A DNA stretch of 12,849 bases from Bacteroidales bacterium (GTDB taxonomy: Bacteria; Bacteroidota; Bacteroidia; Bacteroidales; JAAUTT01), in assembly GCA_025350365.1 (NCBI GenBank), contig JANXXY010000351.1, forward strand, positions 1 to 12,849. The letters run 5' to 3'. Under the pieces are notes generated by a model. That model searched no databases. It saw only the letters and a list, made by a program, of their open reading frames with translations, and was not told the origin of the DNA. The translations under genes and the position numbers were made by a program. Below, in pieces: positions 1 through 7,341 of this stretch. How positions within the stretch are numbered: the first letter of the stretch is position 1; every line of letters starts with the position of its first letter.

Positions 1-123
1 GCAACGCAGGCACGCGATTTATCTTTTTTAAGCGATTATTATAACATCGTTTCGGTGCAGCCTGTGGATATGTTTCCACATACACATCACGTTGAAAACG
101 TTGTAAAGTTAATTAGAAAATAA
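1..123 (+). CDS. rlmD: 23S rRNA (uracil-5-)-methyltransferase, RlmD/RumA type (3' end only)
   Basis: Only the last 40 codons and the stop are in the window; the gene starts to the left. The frame reads ATQARDLSFL at its start, matching the segment that follows the catalytic cysteine motif in TrmA/RlmD enzymes. Further on it has VDMFPHTHHVENVV (about residues 22-35 of the fragment), the family's C-terminal signature. The glutamate of the HxE element (fragment residue 32) corresponds to the general base in this family. These enzymes use S-adenosylmethionine to make 5-methyluridine in 23S rRNA. The SAM-binding domain, any TRAM domain and the catalytic cysteine lie outside the window, so the exact rRNA position (RlmD or RlmC type) cannot be settled here. 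The gene converges on the transporter operon, with about 65 bases between the two stops. Confidence 0.88.
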   Translation, partial: ATQARDLSFLSDYYNIVSVQPVDMFPHTHHVENVVKLIRK

Positions 124-147
124 AGAAAAAGGCCGGATAACCGGCCT
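116..147 (-). terminator. Rho-independent terminator of the MacAB-like operon
   Basis: A perfect GGCCGG / CCGGCC stem (131-136 with 141-146, ATAA loop, plus an A-T closing pair at 130/147) is followed, reading leftward on the minus strand, by TTTTTCTTTATTTT. It lies about 43 bases beyond the stop of the membrane fusion protein gene. On the plus strand the stem is followed only by TCTCTC, so it is a good minus-strand terminator and at best a weak one for the rRNA methyltransferase gene. Confidence 0.8.
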
Positions 148-189
148 CTCTCATGAACAATTATTAACCCAAACCAAATCAAATCTAAT

Positions 190-1269
190 TTAACTTTTTG
201 TCTTTATTTTATCGGTCCTTTTCAAACCGTTTAACACTTCGATATTAATGCCATCAGATAATCCTGTTTTTATAAAGCGCTTCACGTATATCTGTTTTCC
301 TTTTTCTACTTCAACGAAAGTTGAATCTCCTTTAAACTGAACCAGGCCTTCTTCGATAGACAATACTGAATCGCGGTGATCAAGAACTATGTCAGCATTG
401 GCGCTATACCCGGAGCGGATAAAGAGGTTGTCTTTAAGTTTTACCTTAGCTTTTATTTCAAATTGAATGGCTCCGTTTTCTTCTTTTCCTTTAGGAGAAA
501 TGTATTCGAGTTCGGCTTCAAATTTATCTTTTTCGATAGCGCCCACTGAAAGCAATAGTTTCATGCCCTGGCGGATTTTACCCACTTCAGTTTCGTCCAC
601 TTTCCCCTTAAAAATCATTTCGCCCATATCTGCAACAAAGGCAATTGTAGTTCCGCTGTTAAAATTATTCGACTCAATTACCTGATTTCCTTCTTCAACC
701 GGCACATCTAGTACCATTCCATTAATGGTTGATCTAACGAGGGTATTTGTTGATTGTCCCGATTTTTTTACAACGCCTTCACGAATCAACTCCAGATTGC
801 TTTCAGCTGAATTCATTTCTTCTGTAGCATTATTATTACCTAAACGTACCTGTTGAAATTCAGATAGTGGAATAACACCTTCGTCGTACAATTTTTTCTG
901 ACGATCATAAACTACTTTAGAATCTTCGTAGCTGATTTTAGCCCTGTTTAACCTCGACTCGGCATTATTAAGGTTAACCATATCAGGGATGATTTTAACT
1001 TTGGCAATTAAATCGCCTTTTTTGATATGTTGTCCGGGTTTAATGTATATTTCCTCGATAATACCCGAAACCTTTGGCTTGATTTCAATTTCCTTACGAG
1101 GGACTATCGACCCTGTAGCAACTGTCTTTTTAATGATGTTGGCTTTAAAAGGAGATTTGGTTTCGTAAACAATAGGTTTAGTCTTTGATTTCTGATAAAG
1201 AAAAAACATGGTATACCCAAAAATGCCCAGAATGACTACTCCAATAATTATTTTGAAAGCTTTTTTCAT
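190..1269 (-). CDS. HlyD/MacA-family periplasmic membrane fusion protein (efflux RND/ABC adaptor)
   Basis: This 359-residue protein is the periplasmic adaptor of the transporter encoded just upstream; it would link the inner-membrane ABC permeases to an outer-membrane channel. An uncleaved N-terminal anchor spans about residues 6-25 after MKKAFK. The first half of the lipoyl/barrel-sandwich domain follows (about 58-92, with VSGII and KPGQHIKKGD). An alpha-hairpin comes next (about 97-166, rich in E, K, N and Q), then the second lipoyl half (about 177-200) and a beta-barrel and membrane-proximal region to the C-terminus. The hairpin is of ordinary MacA-like size. It is the last gene of a four-gene minus-strand operon, 68 bases after the preceding permease gene. 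The start is ATG with no Shine-Dalgarno. The substrate cannot be told from sequence; MacA, macrolide-export and lipid or peptide-export adaptors share this architecture. Confidence 0.9.
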   Translation of the reverse strand: MKKAFKIIIGVVILGIFGYTMFFLYQKSKTKPIVYETKSPFKANIIKKTVATGSIVPRKEIEIKPKVSGIIEEIYIKPGQHIKKGDLIAKVKIIPDMVNLNNAESRLNRAKISYEDSKVVYDRQKKLYDEGVIPLSEFQQVRLGNNNATEEMNSAESNLELIREGVVKKSGQSTNTLVRSTINGMVLDVPVEEGNQVIESNNFNSGTTIAFVADMGEMIFKGKVDETEVGKIRQGMKLLLSVGAIEKDKFEAELEYISPKGKEENGAIQFEIKAKVKLKDNLFIRSGYSANADIVLDHRDSVLSIEEGLVQFKGDSTFVEVEKGKQIYVKRFIKTGLSDGINIEVLNGLKRTDKIKTKS

Positions 1270-1300
1270 GACTGATGAGAATTATTTGATAATTGTTAAT

Positions 1301-1334
1301 TTTTACTTGTTAATTAGCTTTTACTTATTAATTT
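1301..1334. repeat. Imperfect 18-base tandem direct repeat in the permease/adaptor gap
   Basis: The gap between permease A and the adaptor gene holds TTTTACTTGTTAATT at 1301 and TTTTACTTATTAATT at 1319, 14 of 15 bases identical with an 18-base period. It is AT-rich and has no hairpin with a T-run, so I see no terminator between the two genes and treat them as co-transcribed. It may be replication slippage with no function. Confidence 0.5.
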
Positions 1335-1337
1335 TTT

Positions 1338-2624
1338 CTATTCATACCGCAATGCATCGATAGGTTTGATACTTACAGCCCGTTTTGCAGGAACCAATCC
1401 GGCGAGAGCGCCGCATACGATTAAGATAATAAGTGCAGTCATTGCCACACTAAAATCGACTTCAGGTCGCGTAAACATAGCGCCTCCGCTATTTGGGGCT
1501 GCGGCAGCCTGTTTAGCAAGCATGTTGCTGATTAATTCGATTAGTCCTACACCACAAACAAGGCCAACATAACCTGCAGAAGCAGTCAGAAAAATTGACT
1601 CCGTAATAATCTGTGAAATGATGACCGAAGGCGCTGCGCCGATAGCACGTTGAATACCTATCTCTTTTGTTCGCTCTTTAACAATAACAAGCATGATATT
1701 GCTTACTCCGATAACTCCTGCCAATAAAGTTCCAATTCCAACAATCCAAACTAAAGCTGAGATACCTGCAAATAATCCGTTCATTTTCTTAAACTGCTTT
1801 TCAACATTTTCAGAACCTATAGCTTCTTTATCATCAAGTGAAATGGAATGTCGCTTTTTTAAAATATTTTTAACTTTTTCTTCAACAATGGTAGCTGAAA
1901 AGTTAGGTTGAGAAGTTATTGCGTACCAACCAACATCTTCACCATAATTGTATGTTTGCTGAAGCGTGGTTAAAGGAAGATCGATGGTTTGTTCCTGCCA
2001 TTCGGCCCAACCTCCGTTGTGTTGCGATCGGGTTAATCCAATTACCTGAAAGTAAACTCCTTTAATTCTTATATATTGACCAATTGGATTTTCTTTGGGT
2101 GTAAACAAAACATCTTTTACCCGGAACCCTATAACTGCTACTTTTCGTTTGTATTTGATATCATCTTCATTGATATAACGGCCTTGAATAATGGTCATCG
2201 GATCGATTTTATTAAAATCAGGATAATCACCAAAAATATTGAAAGCTCCTGTTTTTAATCCACGAATAACATTATTGGTATTTGCTCCATTTCCCCTGAA
2301 ACGTGCCTCTAGTCTTGGAGCAAGCATTTTTATTTCCGGAACCTGTTCGCGAAGCGCTTTGGTATCGCTGTTACTAAAACTATACCGGCGTCCTTTTTTA
2401 AATCCCTTGTAGGGAATGGTAGTATTTTGCGCCCAAACAAACACACTGTTCGTGGCAAATCCACCCATGCCATCATATGCGCCATTTTCGAGACCTTTAC
2501 CCGAACCCAGCATGACTACCAGCATAAAAATGCCCCAGAAAACGCCAAATGCCGTAAGGGTGGTGCGAAGCTTATTTTGCTTCAATGCCATTATTATCTC
2601 CTGCCATTTATCCCTGTCAAACAT
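1338..2624 (-). CDS. ABC transporter permease A, MacB/FtsX family
   Basis: A 428-residue inner-membrane subunit with the MacB layout: one N-terminal membrane helix (about 22-42), a large periplasmic MacB_PCD-like domain (about 43-280), then an FtsX domain with three more helices (about 285-315, 333-365 and 395-420). The conserved FtsX segment KERTKEIGIQRAIGA follows helix 2 at about 316-330 and would couple to the ATPase. The protein ends with the usual PAKRA...PIDALRYE tail. It shares its first eight residues (MFDxDKWQEI pattern) and its C-terminal third with permease B, so the two are tandem paralogues. There is no fused ATPase domain, unlike E. coli MacB; the nucleotide-binding subunit is a separate gene. 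It lies 65 bases after permease B and 68 before the adaptor gene. ATG start, A-rich leader, no Shine-Dalgarno. Confidence 0.9.
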   Translation of the reverse strand: MFDRDKWQEIIMALKQNKLRTTLTAFGVFWGIFMLVVMLGSGKGLENGAYDGMGGFATNSVFVWAQNTTIPYKGFKKGRRYSFSNSDTKALREQVPEIKMLAPRLEARFRGNGANTNNVIRGLKTGAFNIFGDYPDFNKIDPMTIIQGRYINEDDIKYKRKVAVIGFRVKDVLFTPKENPIGQYIRIKGVYFQVIGLTRSQHNGGWAEWQEQTIDLPLTTLQQTYNYGEDVGWYAITSQPNFSATIVEEKVKNILKKRHSISLDDKEAIGSENVEKQFKKMNGLFAGISALVWIVGIGTLLAGVIGVSNIMLVIVKERTKEIGIQRAIGAAPSVIISQIITESIFLTASAGYVGLVCGVGLIELISNMLAKQAAAAPNSGGAMFTRPEVDFSVAMTALIILIVCGALAGLVPAKRAVSIKPIDALRYE

Positions 2625-2689
2625 ATTTTTTGTTTTTATTAAAGTCTTATATTCTATTTACTATATACTTAGTTATCAAGTACTCATTT

Positions 2690-3922
2690 TTATTCATCTC
2701 TTAATGCTTCAATTGGTCTTATTTTGGCAGCTTTTCGGGCAGGAATAAGTCCGGCTAACGTGCCTGCAATTATGAGTAATATGGTCGCTCCGATTGCAAT
2801 TCTGAAATCAGCCGACGGATTCAGAAAATAAGAATCGGGAGATGAGAATTGAGGAGCCATCAACTCTAAAAGACCAACTCCCAGCACCAGTCCAATATAT
2901 CCGGCTACTCCTGTTATCAGAACTGATTCAAGTAGTATCAAACCCACAATGGATCCGGGGGTAGCGCCAATTGCCTTTCGAACACCTATTTCTTTTGTTC
3001 GTTCTTTTACCACAATTATCATGATATTACTAACACCAACGATACCAGCTATGATGGTGCCGATTCCGATAATCCAAACAAACATACGAATGCCGGCAAA
3101 TAGACCTAACATACGAACAAAATTCTGTAAATTATTTTGGATCCAAATGGCTCGTTTATCTTCTACGTTGAATTTATGACGTTTAGCAAAGGAGGCGCGC
3201 AATAGTTCTTCGGTTTTTACACTTTCTTCGGCTGTCATATCTCCAGTAGTAAAGGCAACGGTGTATATTTTGTTGCTACCGTTAAATATCATCTGAGCAG
3301 TAGAAATAGGCAGATAAATCCTTCGGTTATCGCGGTCATTCTTATCTTTAAACACTCCAACCACTTTAAAGGGCACTCCACTTACTTTAACAAATTCACC
3401 CAGAGGCTTCTTTCCTTTAAATATTTCATCTCTAACAATGGTACTAATTGCTGTAACTTTATTTTTATCTTTAATGTCAGTTTCATTTACGAACCTTCCT
3501 TCAAGAATGTCAGTTTCTTCGATATATTGAGTTCCTGGATGAACACAGGCAATATCAAACGATCCGTACTGATTTTTGTAAGCTATGATGCCTGTGCCTT
3601 TAATACCTGTTCGCGCTGATATGTGATCGGCCTGTTTTACAAGTTCACGAGTACGGTCAAAGTCCTCATTTGTAAACTGTACCGGACGTCCTGATTGCAT
3701 ACCCTGGTAAGGCATGGAAGTTTGTCCCTGGTATAAAGAGATACTATTCGTTGCATCGCCTTCAAATTGTTTTTTAACTCCATTTTCGAGACCTACCCCC
3801 GAGCCAAGCAAAACAACGAGCATAAATATCCCCCAGGCTACACTGAAACCGGTTAATATAGTGCGCAGTTTATTTTTCTGAATAGTGGCAAATATTTCCT
3901 GCCATTTATCAAGATCGAACAT
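2690..3922 (-). CDS. ABC transporter permease B, MacB/FtsX family
   Basis: A 410-residue paralogue of the neighbouring permease with the same order of parts: N-terminal helix (about 22-42), a MacB_PCD-like periplasmic domain, and an FtsX domain with helices near 279-305, 325-352 and 374-393. KERTKEIGVRKAIGA lies at about 306-320, and the C-terminus is PARKAAKIRPIEALRDE. Both permeases carry ATNS at residues 57-60 and a similar PYxGxxxGR element soon after, so the likeness covers the periplasmic domain as well as the membrane core. It begins 11 bases after the ATPase stop, which indicates co-transcription. The probable assembly is one copy of each permease with an ATPase dimer, but two homodimers sharing one ATPase cannot be excluded. 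Substrate unknown. Confidence 0.9.
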   Translation of the reverse strand: MFDLDKWQEIFATIQKNKLRTILTGFSVAWGIFMLVVLLGSGVGLENGVKKQFEGDATNSISLYQGQTSMPYQGMQSGRPVQFTNEDFDRTRELVKQADHISARTGIKGTGIIAYKNQYGSFDIACVHPGTQYIEETDILEGRFVNETDIKDKNKVTAISTIVRDEIFKGKKPLGEFVKVSGVPFKVVGVFKDKNDRDNRRIYLPISTAQMIFNGSNKIYTVAFTTGDMTAEESVKTEELLRASFAKRHKFNVEDKRAIWIQNNLQNFVRMLGLFAGIRMFVWIIGIGTIIAGIVGVSNIMIIVVKERTKEIGVRKAIGATPGSIVGLILLESVLITGVAGYIGLVLGVGLLELMAPQFSSPDSYFLNPSADFRIAIGATILLIIAGTLAGLIPARKAAKIRPIEALRDE

Positions 3923-3933
3923 ATCAAACCGTT

Positions 3934-4629
3934 TTAGTTGAGTTTATAATAATCCTGTTCTATAACGCCATCCTTAAGGTGAATGATACGTTTTGTACGC
4001 TCGGCGATATCTCTTTCGTGAGTTACGATGATGATTGTAATGCCCTGTGCATTAATTTCATCAAAGATGTCCATTACTTCTAGCGATGTTTTTGAATCGA
4101 GGGCTCCGGTTGGTTCGTCGGCCAGTATTACCTTAGGTTTCGAAATCATGGCACGGGCAATTGCAATACGCTGTTTTTGTCCGCCACTAAGTTCATTCGG
4201 CATGTGGGTGGCCCAATCTTTTAAACCCATTTTGTCAAGATATTCCATGGCAATGGCATTTCGCTTACGTCTGCTAACTTTTTGATAATAAAGAGGAAGT
4301 GCAACGTTTTCCATAGCATTTTTAAATGATATCAGGTTGAATGATTGAAAAACAAACCCGATGTATTGGTTGCGGTAATAAGCTGCCTTTTTTTCGCTTA
4401 GGTTTTGTATAAAGGTGTTATTCAGATGATAAGCTCCACTATCATAGTTATCAAGAATACCAAGAATATTCAATAAGGTTGACTTGCCTGAACCTGAAGC
4501 ACCCATAATTGAAATCATCTCGCCTTCGTTAATGGTAAGATTTAACCCCTTTAAAACATGGAGTTTATTATTTCCTACCTCGTATGATTTATTGACCTCG
4601 CTGATGGTGATGATTGGCACATTGTTCAT
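3934..4629 (-). CDS. ABC transporter ATP-binding protein, MacB/LolD type
   Basis: This 231-residue ATPase powers the two permeases encoded downstream. It has Walker A GASGSGKST (43-51), Q-loop FVFQ (92-95), ABC signature LSGGQ (147-151), Walker B VILADEP (167-173) followed by TGALDS, and the switch histidine in VTH (204). The LSGGQ-KQR and TGALD sequences are typical of the MacB/LolD/FtsE group, which perform mechanotransmission or export rather than classical import. I start it at the ATG at 4629 (MNNVPIITI), which is where the family's N-terminus begins; an in-frame start at 4668 would add 13 residues without family likeness. It is the first gene of the operon. I could not find a convincing TAnnTTTG box upstream, so its promoter is unassigned. 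Confidence 0.93.
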   Translation of the reverse strand: MNNVPIITISEVNKSYEVGNNKLHVLKGLNLTINEGEMISIMGASGSGKSTLLNILGILDNYDSGAYHLNNTFIQNLSEKKAAYYRNQYIGFVFQSFNLISFKNAMENVALPLYYQKVSRRKRNAIAMEYLDKMGLKDWATHMPNELSGGQKQRIAIARAMISKPKVILADEPTGALDSKTSLEVMDIFDEINAQGITIIIVTHERDIAERTKRIIHLKDGVIEQDYYKLN

Positions 4630-4770
4630 TGTTCGATATATAAGTTGTTCTATGAAAGATATCAACAATTATGCCATTTGCCTTAAGTAGTTTATTATTC
4701 GCGCTTTGATACTATTTCAACTAACCTTTATTGTGTTCGGATTTGTGACAACGGTGTTCATAAACGAACA

Positions 4771-4800
4771 AAAAAAGCATGCCGTTTGGGGCATGCTTTT
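4771..4800 (-). terminator. Hairpin terminator of the FKBP operon
   Basis: The GCATGCC / GGCATGC stem (4777-4783 with 4790-4796, loop GTTTGG) is extended by A-T pairs. Reading leftward on the minus strand it is followed by a run of seven T. It lies 21 bases past the stop of the lipoprotein FKBP gene and separates that operon from the ABC operon. The plus strand also has a T-run (TTTT) after the stem, but no plus-strand gene leads into it. Confidence 0.85.
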
Positions 4801-4820
4801 CATTTGTATGAAATTTATAA

Positions 4821-5534
4821 TTATTTTTTCTTTCCTTTAGCATCATTGCTTGCTGGTGCTTGTTTCGGCTCGATTGAAAGAAGTTCAACATCAAAAATAA
4901 GGGCAGCATTAGGTTTAATATTGCTGCCACGTGGGCCGCCTCTTTCACCATATCCAAGTTGCGATGGAATAAATACTTTCCATTTCGAACCAACATTCAT
5001 TTTTAAAAGAGCTTCCGTCCATCCTGGTATCACGCCAGTTACAGGAAATACAACTCCCGGATTCGAATCGAATTTTACACCGTTAAGTAATGTACCTGTG
5101 TAAGCAACCTTTACAGTGCTGGATGAATCTGGTTTAGGGCCTGTTCCTGCTTTTACAACCTGATACTGTAAACCACTTGGAAGTGTAATAACTCCGCTAA
5201 CACTTTTGTTTTTTTCAAAAAACGCAATATTTTCCTTGCTCATTCTTTCACCAGCTTTTTGCTGATTTTTCATGAAATACGCTTGTATTTTCATTTGTAA
5301 TTCCTGGTCGGTAATCTTTACTGAGTCCTTACCATAAACTTCGCTGATACCTCTTGCAAATGCTACCGCATTAACTTTTTCAACATCAGATTGTTTTAAA
5401 CTTTTACCTACAGATAAGCCAAGTAAATAACTGATACTATCGGTGTCGTTTGATAATTTTACATGTAAATTAGGTTTGTTACATGATGCAAGTATAAACA
5501 AACCGGCAATTAAAAAACTGATTGTTTTCTTCAT
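4821..5534 (-). CDS. FKBP-type peptidyl-prolyl cis-trans isomerase, lipoprotein
   Basis: A 237-residue envelope foldase of the FkpA/Mip kind. The N-terminus MKKTISFLIAGLFILASC is a lipoprotein signal with LASC lipobox, Cys18 being the lipidated residue. An alpha-helical dimerisation region of the FKBP_N type follows (about 28-110, with DSISYLLGLSVGKSL). The FKBP_C domain (about 113-222) keeps the ligand-pocket residues Y145, F155, D156, V168, I169, W172, Y195 and F214, so it is probably an active isomerase. Compared with its upstream paralogue, the loop after FDS is about four residues shorter. The C-terminal tail is lysine-rich (ends KGKKK). It is the second gene of a two-gene operon, 44 bases after the first. 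The signal targets it to a membrane facing the periplasm; which membrane is not shown. Confidence 0.92.
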   Translation of the reverse strand: MKKTISFLIAGLFILASCNKPNLHVKLSNDTDSISYLLGLSVGKSLKQSDVEKVNAVAFARGISEVYGKDSVKITDQELQMKIQAYFMKNQQKAGERMSKENIAFFEKNKSVSGVITLPSGLQYQVVKAGTGPKPDSSSTVKVAYTGTLLNGVKFDSNPGVVFPVTGVIPGWTEALLKMNVGSKWKVFIPSQLGYGERGGPRGSNIKPNAALIFDVELLSIEPKQAPASNDAKGKKK

Positions 5535-5578
5535 AAAAATGAGATTTATCTAATTAAATATTAAGTAATGAAATGAAT

Positions 5579-6352
5579 TTATTGTTTTGGTTGTACTTCC
5601 GGCTGAGCGGGTGTTTCAGGTTGCAATGGCTGTTCGGGTTGAACCGTTTCCTTATCTATAGAAATTAATTCAACTTCGAAAATAAGAACTGAGTTAGGTT
5701 CAATTGGGCTTCCCTGCATGGCTTGATCTCCGTATCCCAAACTGGATGGTATAAATAGTTTCCATTTGGAACCAACCGGCATCAATTGCAGCGCTTCTTT
5801 CCAGCCTTCAATAACACCGTTTACGGTTAGCTGAATAGGTTGACCCCTATCAACTGAACTGTCAAATACTTTGCCATCTAATAGTGTGCCGTGATAATGA
5901 ACAGTAACCTTGCTGTCTGAAGCAGGTTTTTCACCATTTCCTTCTTTCAGTATTTTGTACTGCAATCCACTAGCTGTGGTAATAACTCCAGGTTCAGCTT
6001 TATTCTTATCAAGAAAAGCTTTTCCTTCAGAAAGTTTTTTATCGCCTTTGCTTTTTCGTTGCTCATTCACAAACTTACCAATTATTTCGTTCGCCTTGGT
6101 TTCGTCAATGATTGTCGTTTTTTTGTTGATAACTTCATCTACACCAACAGCTAACAGATTGGAGTTAACCTTATCAATACCGGTTTGGAGTAAATTTTTT
6201 CCAATTAGAACACCAAAGCAGTAACTAATTGAATCCTGCCTTGTTTCGAGCTTCAAAGTCTTCGTATCTTTACTGTCTTTCTTTTTTTGCGCAATGGAAG
6301 GCAAAACCAAAACCATTGAAAATAAAATTATAAATACTATCTTATACCTCAT
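5579..6352 (-). CDS. FKBP-type peptidyl-prolyl cis-trans isomerase, soluble secreted
   Basis: A 257-residue periplasmic foldase when started at the ATG at 6352 (MRYKIVFIIL). That start puts a normal Sec signal peptide at the N-terminus (hydrophobic about 5-18, predicted cut after SIA, leaving Gln22). The longer in-frame start at 6400 adds a polar stretch in front of the signal and overlaps the -7 promoter box at 6398-6405, so I reject it. An FKBP_N helical region (about 34-115) precedes an FKBP_C domain (about 120-233). Pocket residues Y153, F163, D164, I181, W184, Y207 and F225 are present. The tail from about 238 is a low-complexity P/Q/E stretch with repeated PxxPE/QPE elements, probably a flexible linker. 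First gene of the operon with the lipoprotein FKBP. Likely roles are proline isomerisation and chaperoning of exported proteins. Confidence 0.92.
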   Translation of the reverse strand: MRYKIVFIILFSMVLVLPSIAQKKKDSKDTKTLKLETRQDSISYCFGVLIGKNLLQTGIDKVNSNLLAVGVDEVINKKTTIIDETKANEIIGKFVNEQRKSKGDKKLSEGKAFLDKNKAEPGVITTASGLQYKILKEGNGEKPASDSKVTVHYHGTLLDGKVFDSSVDRGQPIQLTVNGVIEGWKEALQLMPVGSKWKLFIPSSLGYGDQAMQGSPIEPNSVLIFEVELISIDKETVQPEQPLQPETPAQPEVQPKQ

Positions 6353-6397
6353 TATCATATGTTTAATTAATTTATTTTTGGAATTGTTCCGGATTTT

Positions 6398-6405
6398 CAA
6401 AATTA
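6398..6405 (-). promoter_or_regulatory. Bacteroidota-type -7 box of the FKBP operon
   Basis: The minus strand reads TAATTTTG, an exact match to the TAnnTTTG consensus used by the primary sigma factor of Bacteroidota. It would start transcription near 6391, about 40 bases before the chosen ATG at 6352. I see no good TTTG-type -33 element at the right distance, so this rests on one box. Confidence 0.5.
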
Positions 6406-6508
6406 GGCGCTAATATACAACTTATTTCTAGGTTACATTAAAAAATTAAATTATTTGAATTGTTCTGAATTTTTTTGGATTTTGCATGAAACTCAACTGT
6501 TAAACTTC

Positions 6509-6516
6509 TAATTTTG
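6509..6516 (+). promoter_or_regulatory. Bacteroidota-type -7 box of the HAD hydrolase gene
   Basis: The plus strand reads TAATTTTG, a perfect TAnnTTTG match and identical to the box facing the other way at 6398-6405. A TTTG at 6481-6484 could serve as the -33 element, but the 24-base spacer is longer than usual. The start point would be near 6523, only about 9 bases before the ATG at 6532. It also rules against the TTG at 6514, which lies inside the box, as a start codon. Confidence 0.45.
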
Positions 6517-6531
6517 TATTTTATTTTTTCA

Positions 6532-7233
6532 ATGCAAAGAAAATATCGTCACTTGTTTTTTGACCTGGACCGAACTCTTTGGGATTACGAGAATAATGCC
6601 TCTGAAGCTTTGAATGAAATATATCACGCTTATAATCTTGAAACCATTTTTGCTGGATTTTCTAATTTTCACCTTACTTTTACAAAACATAACAATGATT
6701 TGTGGAAAGAATATCGCGAGGGGAAAGTCCATAAAGATATATTACGGACTTTAAGGTTCGAAAGAACTTTAATGGATTATGAATCAATTAATCCGAGCCT
6801 TGCAATAGAATTAAACAACGACTTTCTTGAAATAAGTCCGCGAAAACCGCATTTGATTCCCGGAGCTATTCAACTATTGGAATACCTGAGAAAAATGCGA
6901 TACAACCTTTATATTATTACCAACGGATTTACAAAAATACAGCTATTAAAGATGGAGACTTCCGGTTTAACGGGTTACTTTGATAAGATATTTACATCAG
7001 AAAACACCAGGAGTAACAAGCCCCAAAGGGCAATTTTTGAACATGCAGTTACGTCGGTAAATGCCCGTAAATTACAAAGTATTATGATTGGAGATGATTT
7101 GGAGGCAGACATTATCGGAGCCCGGAACTTTGGCATTGACCAGGTTTATTTTAATCCGGAAAGGATTTCTCATAACGAAAAAATCACGTATGAAATTTCG
7201 GAATTGACGGAATTGTTAAAGATATTTGCCTAG
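6532..7233 (+). CDS. YjjG-family HAD hydrolase (pyrimidine 5'-nucleotidase-like)
   Basis: A 233-residue cytoplasmic HAD phosphatase. The four HAD motifs are visible: I, DLDRTLWD with nucleophile Asp11 and acid/base Asp13; II, Thr130 in ITNG; III, Lys163 in SNKPQ; IV, GDDLEAD with Asp188 and Asp189. A helical cap of the C1 type sits between motifs I and II (about 19-105). The DLDxTLWD start and the ITNGF segment fit the YjjG group, which dephosphorylates pyrimidine nucleoside monophosphates including non-canonical ones, in nucleotide clean-up. I chose the ATG at 6532 (MQRKYRHLFF); an upstream in-frame TTG at 6514 overlaps the likely promoter. Divergent from the FKBP operon. Substrate assignment is from family likeness only. 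Confidence 0.87.
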   Translation: MQRKYRHLFFDLDRTLWDYENNASEALNEIYHAYNLETIFAGFSNFHLTFTKHNNDLWKEYREGKVHKDILRTLRFERTLMDYESINPSLAIELNNDFLEISPRKPHLIPGAIQLLEYLRKMRYNLYIITNGFTKIQLLKMETSGLTGYFDKIFTSENTRSNKPQRAIFEHAVTSVNARKLQSIMIGDDLEADIIGARNFGIDQVYFNPERISHNEKITYEISELTELLKIFA

Positions 7234-7252
7234 TTCTATTGTTTTACCCTGA

Positions 7253-7340
7253 ATTTCTATTTATTTCTATATCCAATTATTTCCCTTTATTTCTATTTTT
7301 ATCCAATTATTTCATTTTATTTCTATTTATTTCCATTTCT
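7253..7340. repeat. Pyrimidine-rich imperfect tandem repeats (about 30-base period)
   Basis: The gap between the HAD gene and the DUF3124 gene is almost wholly T/C/A on the plus strand. TTTATTTCTAT occurs at 7260, 7286 and 7316, and ATCCAATTATTTC at 7271 and 7301, exactly 30 bases apart. A shorter diverged unit runs to the ATG at 7342. There is no Shine-Dalgarno, and no TAnnTTTG box in either orientation. The block fills the whole leader, so it may act as promoter spacing, as a binding array, or simply be slippage. Confidence 0.7.
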
Positions 7341-7341
7341 T

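Noticed and set aside
2416..2748. A 110-aa plus-strand open frame across the gap between the two permeases
   Set aside because: It is antisense to both permease ends and has no start context or recognisable domain.
4630..4668. Longer N-terminus for the ABC ATPase
   Set aside because: The extra 13 residues do not fit the family, whose first strand begins directly after the ATG at 4629.
4721..5103. Open frames of 91 aa (minus) and 105 aa (plus) over the lipoprotein FKBP gene and its terminator
   Set aside because: They are other-frame readings of a clearly recognised FKBP gene; the minus one also runs through the hairpin terminator and has no family likeness.
6353..6400. Longer N-terminus for the soluble FKBP from the ATG at 6400
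   Set aside because: It places a polar stretch in front of a normal signal peptide and overlaps the -7 promoter box.
7253..7340. CRISPR array
   Set aside because: The units are contiguous, AT-rich and diverged, with no unique spacers and no cas genes.
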